This document shows positions 27,391-36,685 of a DNA stretch of 64,000 nucleotides, one piece after another (position 1 is the first letter of the stretch; each line of letters begins with the position of its first letter). Location: NCBI RefSeq assembly GCF_902364365.1, contig NZ_CABJDN010000008.1, forward strand, positions 114,542 to 178,541, read 5' to 3'. The translations under genes and the position numbers were made by a program. This DNA is from Bacteroides intestinalis. GTDB lineage: Bacteria > Bacteroidota > Bacteroidia > Bacteroidales > Bacteroidaceae. The notes beneath the pieces are model-generated. The model worked only from the letters and a program-made list of their open reading frames with translations, was not told where the DNA came from and did not search any database.

Positions 27391-29079
27391 TTATTTATGG
27401 GATAAAGTTGTCCGAATAACTTCTTTCACATCTTCCACGATTCCCATAGTAACATCTTTATCAAACTTCAGTCCCACTGATAATCCATCGCTGTTGGCAA
27501 TCGTTTGGTAATCCTTTAGCTTCAATTCCAATTCCTGAAGAGAAGGATGCTTTATCACTGAGCTTGTACCTCCTTTCGGATACAAAGATACTTCTATGGG
27601 TAAAAATATATCCGAAGCCGTCTTATATTTAGAACTGTAAATCTTAGGTTCTCTAAAAGAAACGAATATAGGAAGCAAACTATCCAAACGAGCTTCGGAA
27701 ACTCCACCTAAGTCTCCGGAAATTTCTCCACGAACTTGTAGATAAGCCTCTTTTATGGTGCGCAGGTAAGAAGTGATAGCGGTGGATGACGAACCACGGT
27801 CATATATCACAGATAGCACAAGCAGCTGATTCTCATCTTTCTTTACAGCTTCCTTGTATGACTTCATCAATAAATTGGTAAATCGGCTCGACAAGGTTTC
27901 TACATCATATTCCTTAATCAATTCCTGATCCAGCATCATCTTATTATTCATATTCACAAAAAAGCTGCAAATCCGCATTGGCTTCTCGGGCCTATACTCC
28001 TTCTTTCCGCCCATAGCGTCGTTTGCTTTACGCTCGAAAAAAGCCTCCAACTGTTGCAATTCACCCTCCTGGACTGAATCTAGTTTCACACTTACAGGGT
28101 TGTTTATCACCTGTCCCACTGTCTTTTTAACTTCCGGTTGCGCAAAAGCATAAAGCGCTCCGGCAGCTACAGGCACAAAAAGCAATAGCTTCAAGTGTGC
28201 CCAATTGTTTGTTCTTCTTTTTAACATCATTGTGATACGATTTTTAAGTTTGCTGTGATTGAACCCGCAAGCCATAGAGTAGAGCCTTGTGCCCACGGAC
28301 TTCTTCACCAGCAAGAGTTGATATTCTGTTGCATCAATGCCATTATTAATAACGCCGTTATCGGCTTCGTATTCATGCACTTCACGAAGTTCACGCATCA
28401 GGAGCCATGCGGCAGGATTGAACCAATGGAATACAACGATACATTCCATCCAAAGTAAATCCAATGTATGCTTATGTTGCAGGTGCATTTGCTCATGCAA
28501 CAGGATTTCTCCGGGATTCCGTTCGTAATCCTCCTGTGACAGGACAATTGTATGCCCCCAACTGAAAGAGACCATCTTCTCCGGACAGATGACCAACTTA
28601 TATTTCCCGCAATTACAGGCAGGATAGCTCCGGATAAGCCGGCGCATACGGATGGTAGAAAGCAAGAGGAAAGCAAGCACTATCAAAGCTCCGATAAAAT
28701 AACAACCGCCCAACAGCCAGATCACAGGAATAACATGAATCACATTCGCACGACCTCCCTCTATCCTCTCCCCTTTTTCTGCCATCAAAAGACTTGTTTC
28801 TTCGGACAAATGTTTTTCACCAGTTCCTCCTTCCATTTGAGCACTTACTTCCTTCTCTGTCAATAAATGTCTTACAGTAATTATTGGCAGCTGCAAAGTT
28901 GTATATTGAGGAACATCTATTTGCAGCAATGGAAGTAACATACACGCCATCGTTCCCGCCAGCAACAAAAAACGGTTCGTACGGAACAGCGTATCTTTCC
29001 TGAAAAACAATCTGAACAGAAAGTACAGGATTGTCAGGCATAAGGTAGACTCAAATATATAAAACAATATAGTTCCCAT
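27391..29079 (-). CDS. BlaR1/MecR1-like M56 metallopeptidase sensor
   Basis: This 562-residue membrane protein has hydrophobic segments at about 5-24, 36-52, 113-140 and a later one before residue 320. The cytoplasmic gluzincin motif HEQMH is at residues 195-199, with the downstream EVHEYEAD segment carrying a further ligand Glu. After the last helix (VPVAAGALYAFAQP) the remaining 240 residues are periplasmic. They contain no SxxK/SxN/KTG penicillin-binding motifs, so this is not a beta-lactam receptor. It probably senses another envelope signal and cleaves the neighbouring repressor. It follows blaI by 32 bp. Confidence 0.88.
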   Translation of the reverse strand: MGTILFYIFESTLCLTILYFLFRLFFRKDTLFRTNRFLLLAGTMACMLLPLLQIDVPQYTTLQLPIITVRHLLTEKEVSAQMEGGTGEKHLSEETSLLMAEKGERIEGGRANVIHVIPVIWLLGGCYFIGALIVLAFLLLSTIRMRRLIRSYPACNCGKYKLVICPEKMVSFSWGHTIVLSQEDYERNPGEILLHEQMHLQHKHTLDLLWMECIVVFHWFNPAAWLLMRELREVHEYEADNGVINNGIDATEYQLLLVKKSVGTRLYSMACGFNHSKLKNRITMMLKRRTNNWAHLKLLLFVPVAAGALYAFAQPEVKKTVGQVINNPVSVKLDSVQEGELQQLEAFFERKANDAMGGKKEYRPEKPMRICSFFVNMNNKMMLDQELIKEYDVETLSSRFTNLLMKSYKEAVKKDENQLLVLSVIYDRGSSSTAITSYLRTIKEAYLQVRGEISGDLGGVSEARLDSLLPIFVSFREPKIYSSKYKTASDIFLPIEVSLYPKGGTSSVIKHPSLQELELKLKDYQTIANSDGLSVGLKFDKDVTMGIVEDVKEVIRTTLSHK

Positions 29080-29111
29080 GATCTATTTATTTGCCGAGTA
29101 TAACTCTATTT

Positions 29112-29480
29112 CTATCTGTTCGACTTTTTGCTTTCGATCTCTGCTATCAGCGCTTTTAATTCGTCTACAGACATACCTTCTTCTTCAATAAATGTAGATA
29201 CAACATTGGTATAAGAGTTATTATAGTATTGGGCTACGACATCATTCAGTGCAGAACGCTTATATTCTTTGTCGGAAACAGCAGCATAGTACTGATATGT
29301 GTTACCATAGGCCTTGTATTTCACAAAGCCTTTTTCCTCTAATCCTCTAACTAAGGTAGATACAGTATTATAATGAGGTTTCGGCTCTTCATAAAAAGCC
29401 AGCAATTCACGAACAAACATCGGACCATGCTCCCAAAACATTTGCATGATTTCCTCTTCTTTAGCAGTCAATCGTTTCAT
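29112..29480 (-). CDS. BlaI/MecI/CopY-family repressor
   Basis: This 122-residue winged-helix repressor has the recognition region in FVRELLAFYEEPKPHYNTVSTLVRGLEEKGFV and a C-terminal dimerisation helix (SVDELKALIAEIES). Family proteins bind dyad operators as dimers and are inactivated when the partner M56 protease triggers cleavage in the C-terminal part. The chosen start (MKRLTAKEEEIMQ) is the family start. An in-frame extension of 19 residues upstream is unlikely. Its own promoter region holds two identical palindromes described next, so autoregulation is likely. Confidence 0.92.
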   Translation of the reverse strand: MKRLTAKEEEIMQMFWEHGPMFVRELLAFYEEPKPHYNTVSTLVRGLEEKGFVKYKAYGNTYQYYAAVSDKEYKRSALNDVVAQYYNNSYTNVVSTFIEEEGMSVDELKALIAEIESKKSNR

Positions 29481-29540
29481 AATATTTTCAAGTTTACTTG
29501 AGTGAACAGTGCAAAGATAGGAATTAGTTTTAAACAAACA

Positions 29541-29597
29541 ACTAATATTATTAGTTATTAAACTAACAAAAGAAGTAGTTTAACTAATATTATTAGT
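29541..29597. promoter_or_regulatory. Symmetric operator region of the blaI-blaR1-like operon
   Basis: Two identical 15-mers ACTAATATTATTAGT (29541-29555 and 29583-29597), each a palindrome around a central base, stand 42 bp apart. Between them lies an inverted repeat TTAAACTA/TAGTTTAA (29558-29565 and 29576-29583). The whole 57-bp block is thus nearly symmetric. It sits 60-117 bp upstream of the blaI ATG, as expected for BlaI dimer binding at two sites about four helical turns apart. Confidence 0.7.
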
Positions 29598-29711
29598 AGG
29601 TAGTCAATACACCTATTATATATAGAAAAAGAGAAGAAGTATAAGGGCAAGGAGTATTTGCAGTTTAAAAGGAATTAAATACATTCAGTCATTAATGTAA
29701 GTTCATTGCAA

Positions 29712-29826
29712 GAAACAAAGTGTTTCATCATTTGAAACAAAGTGTTTCACCGCTTGGAACTGGAAGTTTCATGCCTTGAAACAGAGAGTTTCATTGCTTG
29801 GAACTAATGGTTTCAAGCAATGAAAC
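29712..29826. repeat. 22-bp-periodic dyad repeat array (GAAAC-N5-GTTTC)
   Basis: GTTTC occurs at 29722, 29744, 29766, 29788 and 29810. GAAAC or GGAAC occurs at 29712, 29734, 29756, 29778, 29800 and 29822. Every interval within each set is exactly 22 bp. Each unit is a small palindrome with a variable 5-nt centre. The array occupies the 383-bp gap between blaI (minus, starting at 29480) and the nhaA stop (29864). The rest of that gap holds the operator block above and AT-rich DNA with no gene. Confidence 0.85.
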
Positions 29827-29863
29827 TTCTTTTGCAATACGAGGATAGGTTTCATACTCTTAT

Positions 29864-31183
29864 TTATGCTTTCTTTTTCTTCGGCAATACCTGGTTCAGT
29901 ACCACATATCCCAGTATTCCGGCAATAATGGTACCACACAACACACCGAATTTAGCTTGGTTCAGCAATTCCGGATAAGCACCGGAGAAAGAAAGATTGG
30001 ATATGAACAATGATACTGTAAATCCAATGCCACCCAACAACGATACTCCCGCAATATTCTTCCAGTTCATGCCTTCGGGCATACGGGTAAGTCCGCTTTT
30101 AATAGCCAGCCAGGTGAAGAGATAAATACCCAAGAACTTACCCAAAAGGAGACCTAAACCAACAGCAAGACCTACATTCCCTATAACTTCTCCGCCATCG
30201 CTAAAAACGACTCCTGCATTGGCAAAAGCAAACAAAGGAAGAATGACAAAATTCACAGCTCCATGCAAGTTATCCTCCAAAGATTGTAAAGGGCTTATCA
30301 CACGATCCGAAGCCCGCTCCACTTGCTTCAATGTAGCAATCTGTTCGTTTGTCAACACAATGTTATCAGACTGTACCACCGGGAAAGAACTGATAATAGC
30401 CCGGATACGCCGGATATATTTACCCGCATCCAGTCGTGGACGGGCGGGGATCACAAATGCAAGTATCACACCGGATATTGTACTGTGGATGCCGGATTGC
30501 AAGAATAAATACCAAATAATAATACCGAAGAAAAGAAAGAAGATCTTCTGCGTCATACCAAACTTTCCCATATAATATAAGAATGCATAAAGTATGGCGG
30601 CTACAATCAAATAACCGTAAGCAACTTCGGAACTATAAAAAATGGCAATCACCAAAATACCACCAATATCATCTACTACAGCAAAAGCAGTCAGGAAAAT
30701 CTTCAGGCTTAATGGTACGCGTTTACCCAGCAGACTAAGCACTCCCAATGAGAAGGCAATGTCCGTAGCCATAGGGATAGCCATACCTTGCGTTTCAGGA
30801 GTACCGGGAGTTACCAGAAATGAATAAACCAAAACCGGAAATATCATTCCTCCACATGCTGCGATGAACGGCAGAATAGCTTTCCTGAAAGAGGACAATT
30901 CTCCTACCAGTAACTCGCGCTTTATCTCTAATCCCACGGCTAAAAAGAAGATTGTCATCAGACAGTCATTGATAAATTCAATCATCGTCAGATTATGACC
31001 GCCATGCGAAAGCAAGTTAAAATCACCAATACGCAAATGCAACTCCTGCGACAGGAAGCTCTGATAAACAGGAGCTAATGAAGAATTGGCAACAATAGCT
31101 GCCAGAATAGCCGTCAGGAATAATAAAATACTCGCCACCACATTCAGTGCCGAAAAGTTTCTCACAGTACGTAAAATAATCAT
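29864..31183 (-). CDS. nhaA: Na+/H+ antiporter NhaA
   Basis: This 439-residue inner-membrane antiporter exchanges Na+ or Li+ for H+. About 12 hydrophobic segments are present, with the functional elements EIKRELLVGELSSFRKAILPFIAACGGM, ATDIAFSLGVL (the ion-binding Asp of helix V is in this region) and FAVVDDIGGILVIAIFYS carrying the paired Asp. It is slightly longer than the E. coli protein because of a cytoplasmic insert (~240-290). It follows a CPA2 antiporter gene by 53 bp, and lepA lies upstream of both. Confidence 0.95.
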   Translation of the reverse strand: MIILRTVRNFSALNVVASILLFLTAILAAIVANSSLAPVYQSFLSQELHLRIGDFNLLSHGGHNLTMIEFINDCLMTIFFLAVGLEIKRELLVGELSSFRKAILPFIAACGGMIFPVLVYSFLVTPGTPETQGMAIPMATDIAFSLGVLSLLGKRVPLSLKIFLTAFAVVDDIGGILVIAIFYSSEVAYGYLIVAAILYAFLYYMGKFGMTQKIFFLFFGIIIWYLFLQSGIHSTISGVILAFVIPARPRLDAGKYIRRIRAIISSFPVVQSDNIVLTNEQIATLKQVERASDRVISPLQSLEDNLHGAVNFVILPLFAFANAGVVFSDGGEVIGNVGLAVGLGLLLGKFLGIYLFTWLAIKSGLTRMPEGMNWKNIAGVSLLGGIGFTVSLFISNLSFSGAYPELLNQAKFGVLCGTIIAGILGYVVLNQVLPKKKKA

Positions 31184-31236
31184 ATGTTCGATTTAAGTAT
31201 TAGGTTTGCAAAGGGATGCCTGACACGGTTAATAAG

Positions 31237-32412
31237 CTACTCCTGATAGCTCATTAACGCCAGTTTTTTAACCCAGAGCACAAATATACCTGTTAATATT
31301 AAATTTAATACAATAGTAAGCACAGAAATTACTAATGCCGGGCCACCCAGATTGTAACCCAACGCAATGAAAATAACTCCTGCCCCTACCTCACCACGGG
31401 TAAACATACCAATGGAAAGTGCCAGACGTTCGCTCAATTTACGGTCGCGGTAGAAGAATACCGGGAACAGCTTACCGACATTGGAAAGTAACGATACAAT
31501 AACCACATGTACAATAATTAGTGCCCAAGGCATCATTTCCTGCGAACCGGTTACTGAGGCCAGCCCCGTATCACCAGGAAGACTGATTCCCTGAAGCGGA
31601 GGCATACTCATACCAACCAGGAACATGAAGATGAATGAAATTCCGGTTGAAGCTTTACGTTCCCAAGCCGTATCAATATCTTTATGCTTCATAACCATAC
31701 CCAAAATGAATGCCGGAAGCAGGACTTCAATATGAATGCTGGCATCTTCTCCATATAAGTTCTTTGTAATAAGATAAAGCGATTGAGTGGCAGCAAACAC
31801 CAGAACGGAATAAAACAGAATGGCTTTCCAATCCTGCCGCATATTGTATTTGCTCAACTTCTTCCAACCGAAGGAAAGCAACAGAAAGACAATAAGGATA
31901 ATAACCAGCAACTGCCAGCGCGGCCCGATCATCATAATTTGCAAAGGAATCATTAAAAGGATCGTATCCAGGTCATCAAAGATGGCCAGCACCTGAATCT
32001 TCTTGTAGATCCAGCTGGACTTCAGTCCGATGGCAGCCAACATAGTAAATAGTATACCTGCGGAAGTAGGAGCCGCAAAACGACTCAGTAACAGGTTTTC
32101 TTTCCATGCCTCCCAACTATTCCAGTATTCCGGCGGAAGTAAAACGAAAATATAATAAATAGCGATCAGAAACCAAGGCATGGCGGCCGTAGCCATAGCA
32201 ACGAAATAATCTTTTGCGTATGTTTGCCATCGGGACTTGTCCACTTCGAACTCACGTCCCACATTAATCATAATGAATCCCAGGCAAATATACAGCAACA
32301 CATTTGATACAGTTTTCACCGTACCATAATCACTTCCTGACCATGCAGGCAGATATTGCGCTATAAAGAGGCCTACCACCAGGAAGGCCGAAAACGATAG
32401 AACTTTTCTCAT
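31237..32412 (-). CDS. CPA2-type cation:proton antiporter
   Basis: This 391-residue membrane protein has 11-13 hydrophobic segments. FDDLDTILLMIP holds the paired acidic residues typical of electrogenic CPA2 exchangers, SRFAAPTSAGILFTMLAAIGL is the preceding helix, and GMFTRGEVGAGVIFIALGYN matches the conserved T-R-G-E segment of this superfamily. There are no RCK/TrkA regulatory domains, so it is not a KefB/C potassium efflux system. The ion is not predictable. It lies between lepA (104 bp) and nhaA (53 bp), probably in one transcript. Confidence 0.85.
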   Translation of the reverse strand: MRKVLSFSAFLVVGLFIAQYLPAWSGSDYGTVKTVSNVLLYICLGFIMINVGREFEVDKSRWQTYAKDYFVAMATAAMPWFLIAIYYIFVLLPPEYWNSWEAWKENLLLSRFAAPTSAGILFTMLAAIGLKSSWIYKKIQVLAIFDDLDTILLMIPLQIMMIGPRWQLLVIILIVFLLLSFGWKKLSKYNMRQDWKAILFYSVLVFAATQSLYLITKNLYGEDASIHIEVLLPAFILGMVMKHKDIDTAWERKASTGISFIFMFLVGMSMPPLQGISLPGDTGLASVTGSQEMMPWALIIVHVVIVSLLSNVGKLFPVFFYRDRKLSERLALSIGMFTRGEVGAGVIFIALGYNLGGPALVISVLTIVLNLILTGIFVLWVKKLALMSYQE

Positions 32413-32516
32413 TTATTATTAGTTAGAAATTTCAAAACAAAGGGATTGTCAAGACAGTCCTACAGAAAGAGAACAATCCCCGGACTAATATGAATCAGCT
32501 TTTATACTTTTTTATA

Positions 32517-34298
32517 TTAATCTAATTTCAACACCGCAAGGAACGCTTTCTGCGGCACTTCCACATTACCAATCTGTTTCATACGTTTCTTTCCTTTTTT
32601 CTGCTTCTCCAGCAACTTTCTCTTACGGCTGACGTCGCCACCGTAGCACTTCGCCGTAACATCTTTGCGCACCGCCTTAATCGTCTCACGAGAAATGATT
32701 TTAGCTCCGATAGCCGCTTGGATAGCAATATCAAATTGCTGTCTCGGAATCAGGTCTTTCAACTTCTCGCACATTCGGCGTCCCAAATCATAAGCATTGT
32801 CGAAATGTGTCAGTGTTGAAAGAGCGTCCACCGGTTCGCCGTTCAGCAAAATGTCCAGTTTTACCAACTTGGACGGGCGGAAACCGCTGGCATGGTAATC
32901 AAAAGAAGCATATCCTTTCGAGATACTTTTCAACTTATCATAAAAGTCAATCACAATTTCTCCCAAAGGCATGTCATAATAGATCTCCACACGATTGCCG
33001 GAAATATATTCCTGCTTCACCAGTTCACCGCGTTTACCCAGACACAAGGTCATGATGGGACCGATATAATCTGTAGTTGTGATAACGGAAGCACGGATAT
33101 AAGGCTCCTCAATGTGATCGATCAGAGTAGGATCGGGCATACTTCCAGGGTTATGCACCTCTGTCATATGCCCTTGTTTGTCGTAAATATTATAAGAAAC
33201 GTTCGGTACAGTAGTTATCACGTTCATGTCGAATTCACGATCAAGACGCTCCTGCACAATCTCCATGTGCAACAGTCCCAGAAATCCGCAACGGAATCCA
33301 AAGCCCAGTGCCAATGAAGATTCGGGCTGGAAAGTCAGTGATGCATCGTTCAATTGCAGCTTTTCCAAAGAAGAACGCAAGTCTTCAAAGTCTTCCGCCT
33401 CAATGGGGTACACACCGGCAAAAACCATCGGCTTCACTTCCTCGAAACCTGCAATAGCTTCTTTACACGGACGGGCAATGTGGGTAATCGTATCTCCCAC
33501 CTTTACCTCTTTAGAGGTTTTAATGCCGGAAATAATGTATCCCACGTCACCAGTACGCAGTTCCTGACGCGCCACCATTTCCATCTTGAGCACACCGATT
33601 TCATCGGCATCATATTCTTTACCGGTATTGAAGAATTTCACCTTATCTCCCTTACGGATCACTCCGTTCACAATCTTGAAGTAAGCGATGATACCACGGA
33701 AAGAATTGAATACGGAGTCGAAGATCAAAGCCTGCAAAGGTGCTTCCTCGTCTCCTTTAGGATGGGGAATACGCTCAATAACCGCAGCCAGAATTTCTTC
33801 TACGCCCATACCCGTCTTACCGGAAGCACGGATGATCTCACTACGTTTGCAACCAAGCAACTCTACAATTTCGTCTTCCACTTCTTCGGGCATGGCACTC
33901 GCCATATCGCACTTATTGATAACCGGAATAATTTCCAGATCATGCTCTATTGCCATATAAAGATTGGAAATCGTTTGTGCCTGTACACCTTGCGAAGCAT
34001 CTACAATCAGCAACGCACCTTCACAAGCAGCAATAGAACGGGAAACTTCATACGAAAAGTCTACGTGTCCCGGAGTATCAATCAGATTCAGAACATACTT
34101 TTCACCTTTGTACGTATACTCCATCTGAATAGCATGGCTCTTAATGGTGATACCTCTCTCTTTTTCCAGATCCATATCATCCAGCATCTGTCCTCCGGTC
34201 ACTTGTATGGTGTTGGTAAATTCAAGCAGACGGTCAGCTAAAGTAGACTTACCATGATCAATGTGGGCAATAATGCAAAAGTTACGTATATTCTTCAT
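32517..34298 (-). CDS. lepA: Elongation factor 4 (LepA)
   Basis: This 593-residue translational GTPase acts on stalled or misassembled ribosomes. The G domain has HIDHGKST (P-loop, residues ~13-20), switch [10 protein letters not shown] and NKCD. It continues with domain II, the EF-G-like domains III and V, and the LepA-specific C-terminal domain ending in [27 protein letters not shown]. It is full length. The candidate promoter lies 120 bp upstream. Confidence 0.97.
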   Translation of the reverse strand: MKNIRNFCIIAHIDHGKSTLADRLLEFTNTIQVTGGQMLDDMDLEKERGITIKSHAIQMEYTYKGEKYVLNLIDTPGHVDFSYEVSRSIAACEGALLIVDASQGVQAQTISNLYMAIEHDLEIIPVINKCDMASAMPEEVEDEIVELLGCKRSEIIRASGKTGMGVEEILAAVIERIPHPKGDEEAPLQALIFDSVFNSFRGIIAYFKIVNGVIRKGDKVKFFNTGKEYDADEIGVLKMEMVARQELRTGDVGYIISGIKTSKEVKVGDTITHIARPCKEAIAGFEEVKPMVFAGVYPIEAEDFEDLRSSLEKLQLNDASLTFQPESSLALGFGFRCGFLGLLHMEIVQERLDREFDMNVITTVPNVSYNIYDKQGHMTEVHNPGSMPDPTLIDHIEEPYIRASVITTTDYIGPIMTLCLGKRGELVKQEYISGNRVEIYYDMPLGEIVIDFYDKLKSISKGYASFDYHASGFRPSKLVKLDILLNGEPVDALSTLTHFDNAYDLGRRMCEKLKDLIPRQQFDIAIQAAIGAKIISRETIKAVRKDVTAKCYGGDVSRKRKLLEKQKKGKKRMKQIGNVEVPQKAFLAVLKLD

Positions 34299-34416
34299 TT
34301 TCTACAATTATCTATCTATAAATAAGTATATTACAAAATGAGGCTGAATAACTCGTAGTACAGTCGCAAAACAAAATGGTAATATCTCGCAACGGGCTCG
34401 CCTCCTTTTGCGGGCG

Positions 34417-34447
34417 CAAAGATAATGAAAAATATGAGGTTTTGAAA
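34417..34447 (-). promoter_or_regulatory. Candidate promoter of lepA
   Basis: On the minus strand TTTC (34447-34444) is followed after 19 nt by TATCTTTG (34424-34417), with exact spacing and one mismatch in the -33 element. This implies a leader of about 110 nt. A GC-rich short inverted repeat (GCCCGC...GCGGGC-like) immediately follows in the transcript. Confidence 0.6.
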
Positions 34448-34549
34448 GTGATTTATTTAATATCCAAGGTCGTAAATGTCTATATATCCTAAAACTATTC
34501 TATCATCCCACTGTTATGTATGCATAATAACCTAAACTGAATAACTGAA

Positions 34550-35485
34550 ATGAAAGAATTTATTATTTTTGCGTGTTCCCTCCTATTATTGGCCGGATGC
34601 TCCAAGAATGAGATAATCATTTATGGCTCATCGCCCGAAAACAATGAATCCGACAACAATCAGCCTCCAGAGAAAGAAGATGCGCTCATCACCTTTTCCG
34701 CTTCACTCGAAAGTCGTAAAGTAACCAGATCCATGTCGCCCATGCCTAAAGGTCTGGTAAGTCAGATTTATGCCTTTGAAACTACAGACAGGAATTTCGA
34801 TGCCCCTTTTGCCGAAGGTTTGTATTCAACCGCTTCCGCAGGTGTATTGACCGGATTGAAAGGATATAAAATGTATTTGAGTAACGGATCATATAATATG
34901 TATGCGTTTTCTGAAAACTCATCCGTTTATCCTCCAGACCTGATAGATGGAATATCCGCTCCGCTAAAGAATGGTATTGACTACCTATGGTGGGAAAATC
35001 TGGATCAGGACGTCACAACGTCACAAATCCATATGCCCATTGTATTCCAACATGTCGCCACTCAGGTTGTAGTTGATTTGTCAGCCGGCGACGGTATAAA
35101 ACTGGACAGCCTGATTTCAGCAAGCATACTTCCACCCACCCCGGGGGCCACTCTCGATATACAGACCGGAATTATTGAATCCACCTTTACCTATGATACC
35201 ACTCCGCTCACTATGGGGAAAAACGGTTTTCTCACGCAGGCCATCGTCCTACCGACAAAAGCTACAAGCCCCATGTCTTTGACATTAAAGATATTGGCAG
35301 ACGGAGAAACGACTCCGCGTACCTATACCGTAGGCATTCCCATTCCGGGTAAACTGGCAGGAGGATTTTCGTACGTCTTCAGTGCCATCATAGACGGAAA
35401 TTCCGTATCGTTCCCCAATGTCAGCATCAAAGACTGGACCGAAGTAGATGAATCCGGCAATCCGCTTTATCCGACACAGAAATAA
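34550..35485 (+). CDS. Fimbrillin-family lipoprotein
   Basis: This 311-residue protein has a lipoprotein signal peptide (MKEFIIFACSLLLLAGC, lipid Cys17) and a Ser/Asn/Pro-rich spacer, followed by the two-domain Bacteroidales fimbrillin (Mfa2/FimA-like) architecture. The beginning of the first beta-sandwich (ITFSASLESRKVTRS) carries the Arg site cleaved by gingipain-like proteases in pilins, and the final strand is FPNVSIKDWTEVD. Lipidation and length fit a pilus subunit or an anchor protein. No other fimbrial genes adjoin it, so it may be an accessory subunit or a solitary surface lipoprotein. Confidence 0.8.
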   Translation: MKEFIIFACSLLLLAGCSKNEIIIYGSSPENNESDNNQPPEKEDALITFSASLESRKVTRSMSPMPKGLVSQIYAFETTDRNFDAPFAEGLYSTASAGVLTGLKGYKMYLSNGSYNMYAFSENSSVYPPDLIDGISAPLKNGIDYLWWENLDQDVTTSQIHMPIVFQHVATQVVVDLSAGDGIKLDSLISASILPPTPGATLDIQTGIIESTFTYDTTPLTMGKNGFLTQAIVLPTKATSPMSLTLKILADGETTPRTYTVGIPIPGKLAGGFSYVFSAIIDGNSVSFPNVSIKDWTEVDESGNPLYPTQK

Positions 35486-35532
35486 TAGGGATCACTCTTG
35501 CATCCCCCAAATACAACAACAAAGTAGAAAAT

Positions 35533-36177
35533 ATGGAAACTAAAATATCCGAGATCAGAAAAGAGTATACCAAAGGTAAATTGAGACAATGTACTATCAA
35601 TGACAATCCTTTTGAGCAATTCGAAGAATGGTTGAATGATGCCATTGCCCACAATGCGGACGAGCCCACCGCCATGATAGTAGCAACTGTTTCGGCCGAA
35701 GGACATCCCTCTACACGCACCGTTCTGCTGAAAGGAGTGGAAAACAACAAATTTATATTCTTTACTAATTATGAAAGCCGGAAAGGGAGACAATTGGCTG
35801 GCAACCCATATATTTCCTTCTCTTTTGTATGGCACAAATTGGAAAGGCAGGTACACATTGAAGGCAAAGCCGAAAAGTGCCCCGGCAAAGTGTCGGACAC
35901 TTACTTTTCCAGCAGACCCTATAAAAGCAAGATAGGGGCAAGAATATCTCCGCAAAGCCAGGTGATAAGTAGCCGTATGGAGATTATGCGAGCTTTCGTA
36001 AAAGAGGTCTTCAAACTGGCGGGACATGAAATCAGCCGTCCCGACAACTGGGGTGGTTTTGCCGTAACTCCTACCCGCTTTGAATTCTGGCAGGGACGGG
36101 AAAGCCGCCTGCACGACCGCATTCAGTATATACTTCAGAAAGATGGTAGCTGGAAACAGGAAAGACTGGCTCCCTAG
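35533..36177 (+). CDS. pdxH: Pyridoxamine 5'-phosphate oxidase
   Basis: This 214-residue FMN enzyme oxidises PNP or PMP to pyridoxal phosphate. FMN-binding elements are RTVLLKGVE and FFTNYESRKGRQL, with EGKAEKCP at the dimer interface. The C-terminal PNPOx signature GGFAVTPTRFEFWQGRESRLHDR is intact. It is 47 bp after the fimbrillin gene and may share its transcript, though no functional link is evident. Confidence 0.96.
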   Translation: METKISEIRKEYTKGKLRQCTINDNPFEQFEEWLNDAIAHNADEPTAMIVATVSAEGHPSTRTVLLKGVENNKFIFFTNYESRKGRQLAGNPYISFSFVWHKLERQVHIEGKAEKCPGKVSDTYFSSRPYKSKIGARISPQSQVISSRMEIMRAFVKEVFKLAGHEISRPDNWGGFAVTPTRFEFWQGRESRLHDRIQYILQKDGSWKQERLAP

Positions 36178-36204
36178 ACCTCTCTCTCACCAATGGAATA
36201 GAAC

Positions 36205-36253
36205 ATAAAAAGAAGCGTTGATAACATATAAATGTACCAACGCTTCTTTTTAT
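36205..36253. terminator. Bidirectional terminator after pdxH
   Basis: A perfect 16-bp inverted repeat (ATAAAAAGAAGCGTTG/CAACGCTTCTTTTTAT) has A-rich and T-rich arms, so both the pdxH transcript and the convergent minus-strand gene could end here. Confidence 0.85.
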
Positions 36254-36273
36254 AAGATAAATGTCACTCTCTC

Positions 36274-36474
36274 TTAAACCAACTTAACAAACAGTTCGCC
36301 TTCTACTTCCTGAGTCGAAATCTTGTCTTCTCTCAACAACCAGCCAAGGCCCAAGAACAAATCTTTGTCTACCAACTTAGTTGCTTTCTTGATTTGTTTA
36401 GCAGTTAAACCTTCAGTCTCATTCAGAGCACTCCAAATTTTTCCTGCAGTTTCACCAGCTTTTTCTTTTAACAT
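36274..36474 (-). CDS. Small winged-helix domain protein (DUF2582 type)
   Basis: This 66-residue protein matches the small winged-helix family found widely in Bacteroidetes. Features are KIWSALNETEGLTAKQIKKATKLVDKDLFLGLGWLLREDKI, with a helix-turn-helix in the middle and a C-terminal beta wing (ELFVKLV). It has no other domain, and no partner is known. A TATCTTTG box (36557-36550, minus strand) lies 76 bp upstream. It is likely a DNA- or RNA-binding accessory protein, but targets are unknown. Confidence 0.85.
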   Translation of the reverse strand: MLKEKAGETAGKIWSALNETEGLTAKQIKKATKLVDKDLFLGLGWLLREDKISTQEVEGELFVKLV

Positions 36475-36685
36475 TTTCTTTTTGTTTTTAGTTATACATG
36501 CTTTAATCTAAATTCTCTCATTGGTGAGGTTCAGATTTTATTTCAGCGGCAAAGATAGTTATATTTATGTTATATAACACATTATTATCTGTTTTTTTAT
36601 GTTATATGTCATAAAAAGAGCATTTTTTCAGCAGGTCAGACCAAAAAGAATGATTCATTCAATCGAAACTGATGGTTTGTTTACA

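Noticed and set aside
29481..29537. Longer BlaI-like start (19 extra residues)
   Set aside because: The added residues are low in similarity to the family and would place the start in the presumed leader. The family begins at MKRLTAKEEE.
29712..29826. Possible CRISPR array (GTTTC/GAAAC palindromic repeats at fixed spacing)
   Set aside because: Units are 22 bp end to end with no unique spacers of 25-40 bp, the bases between half-sites are short and variable, and no cas genes are nearby.
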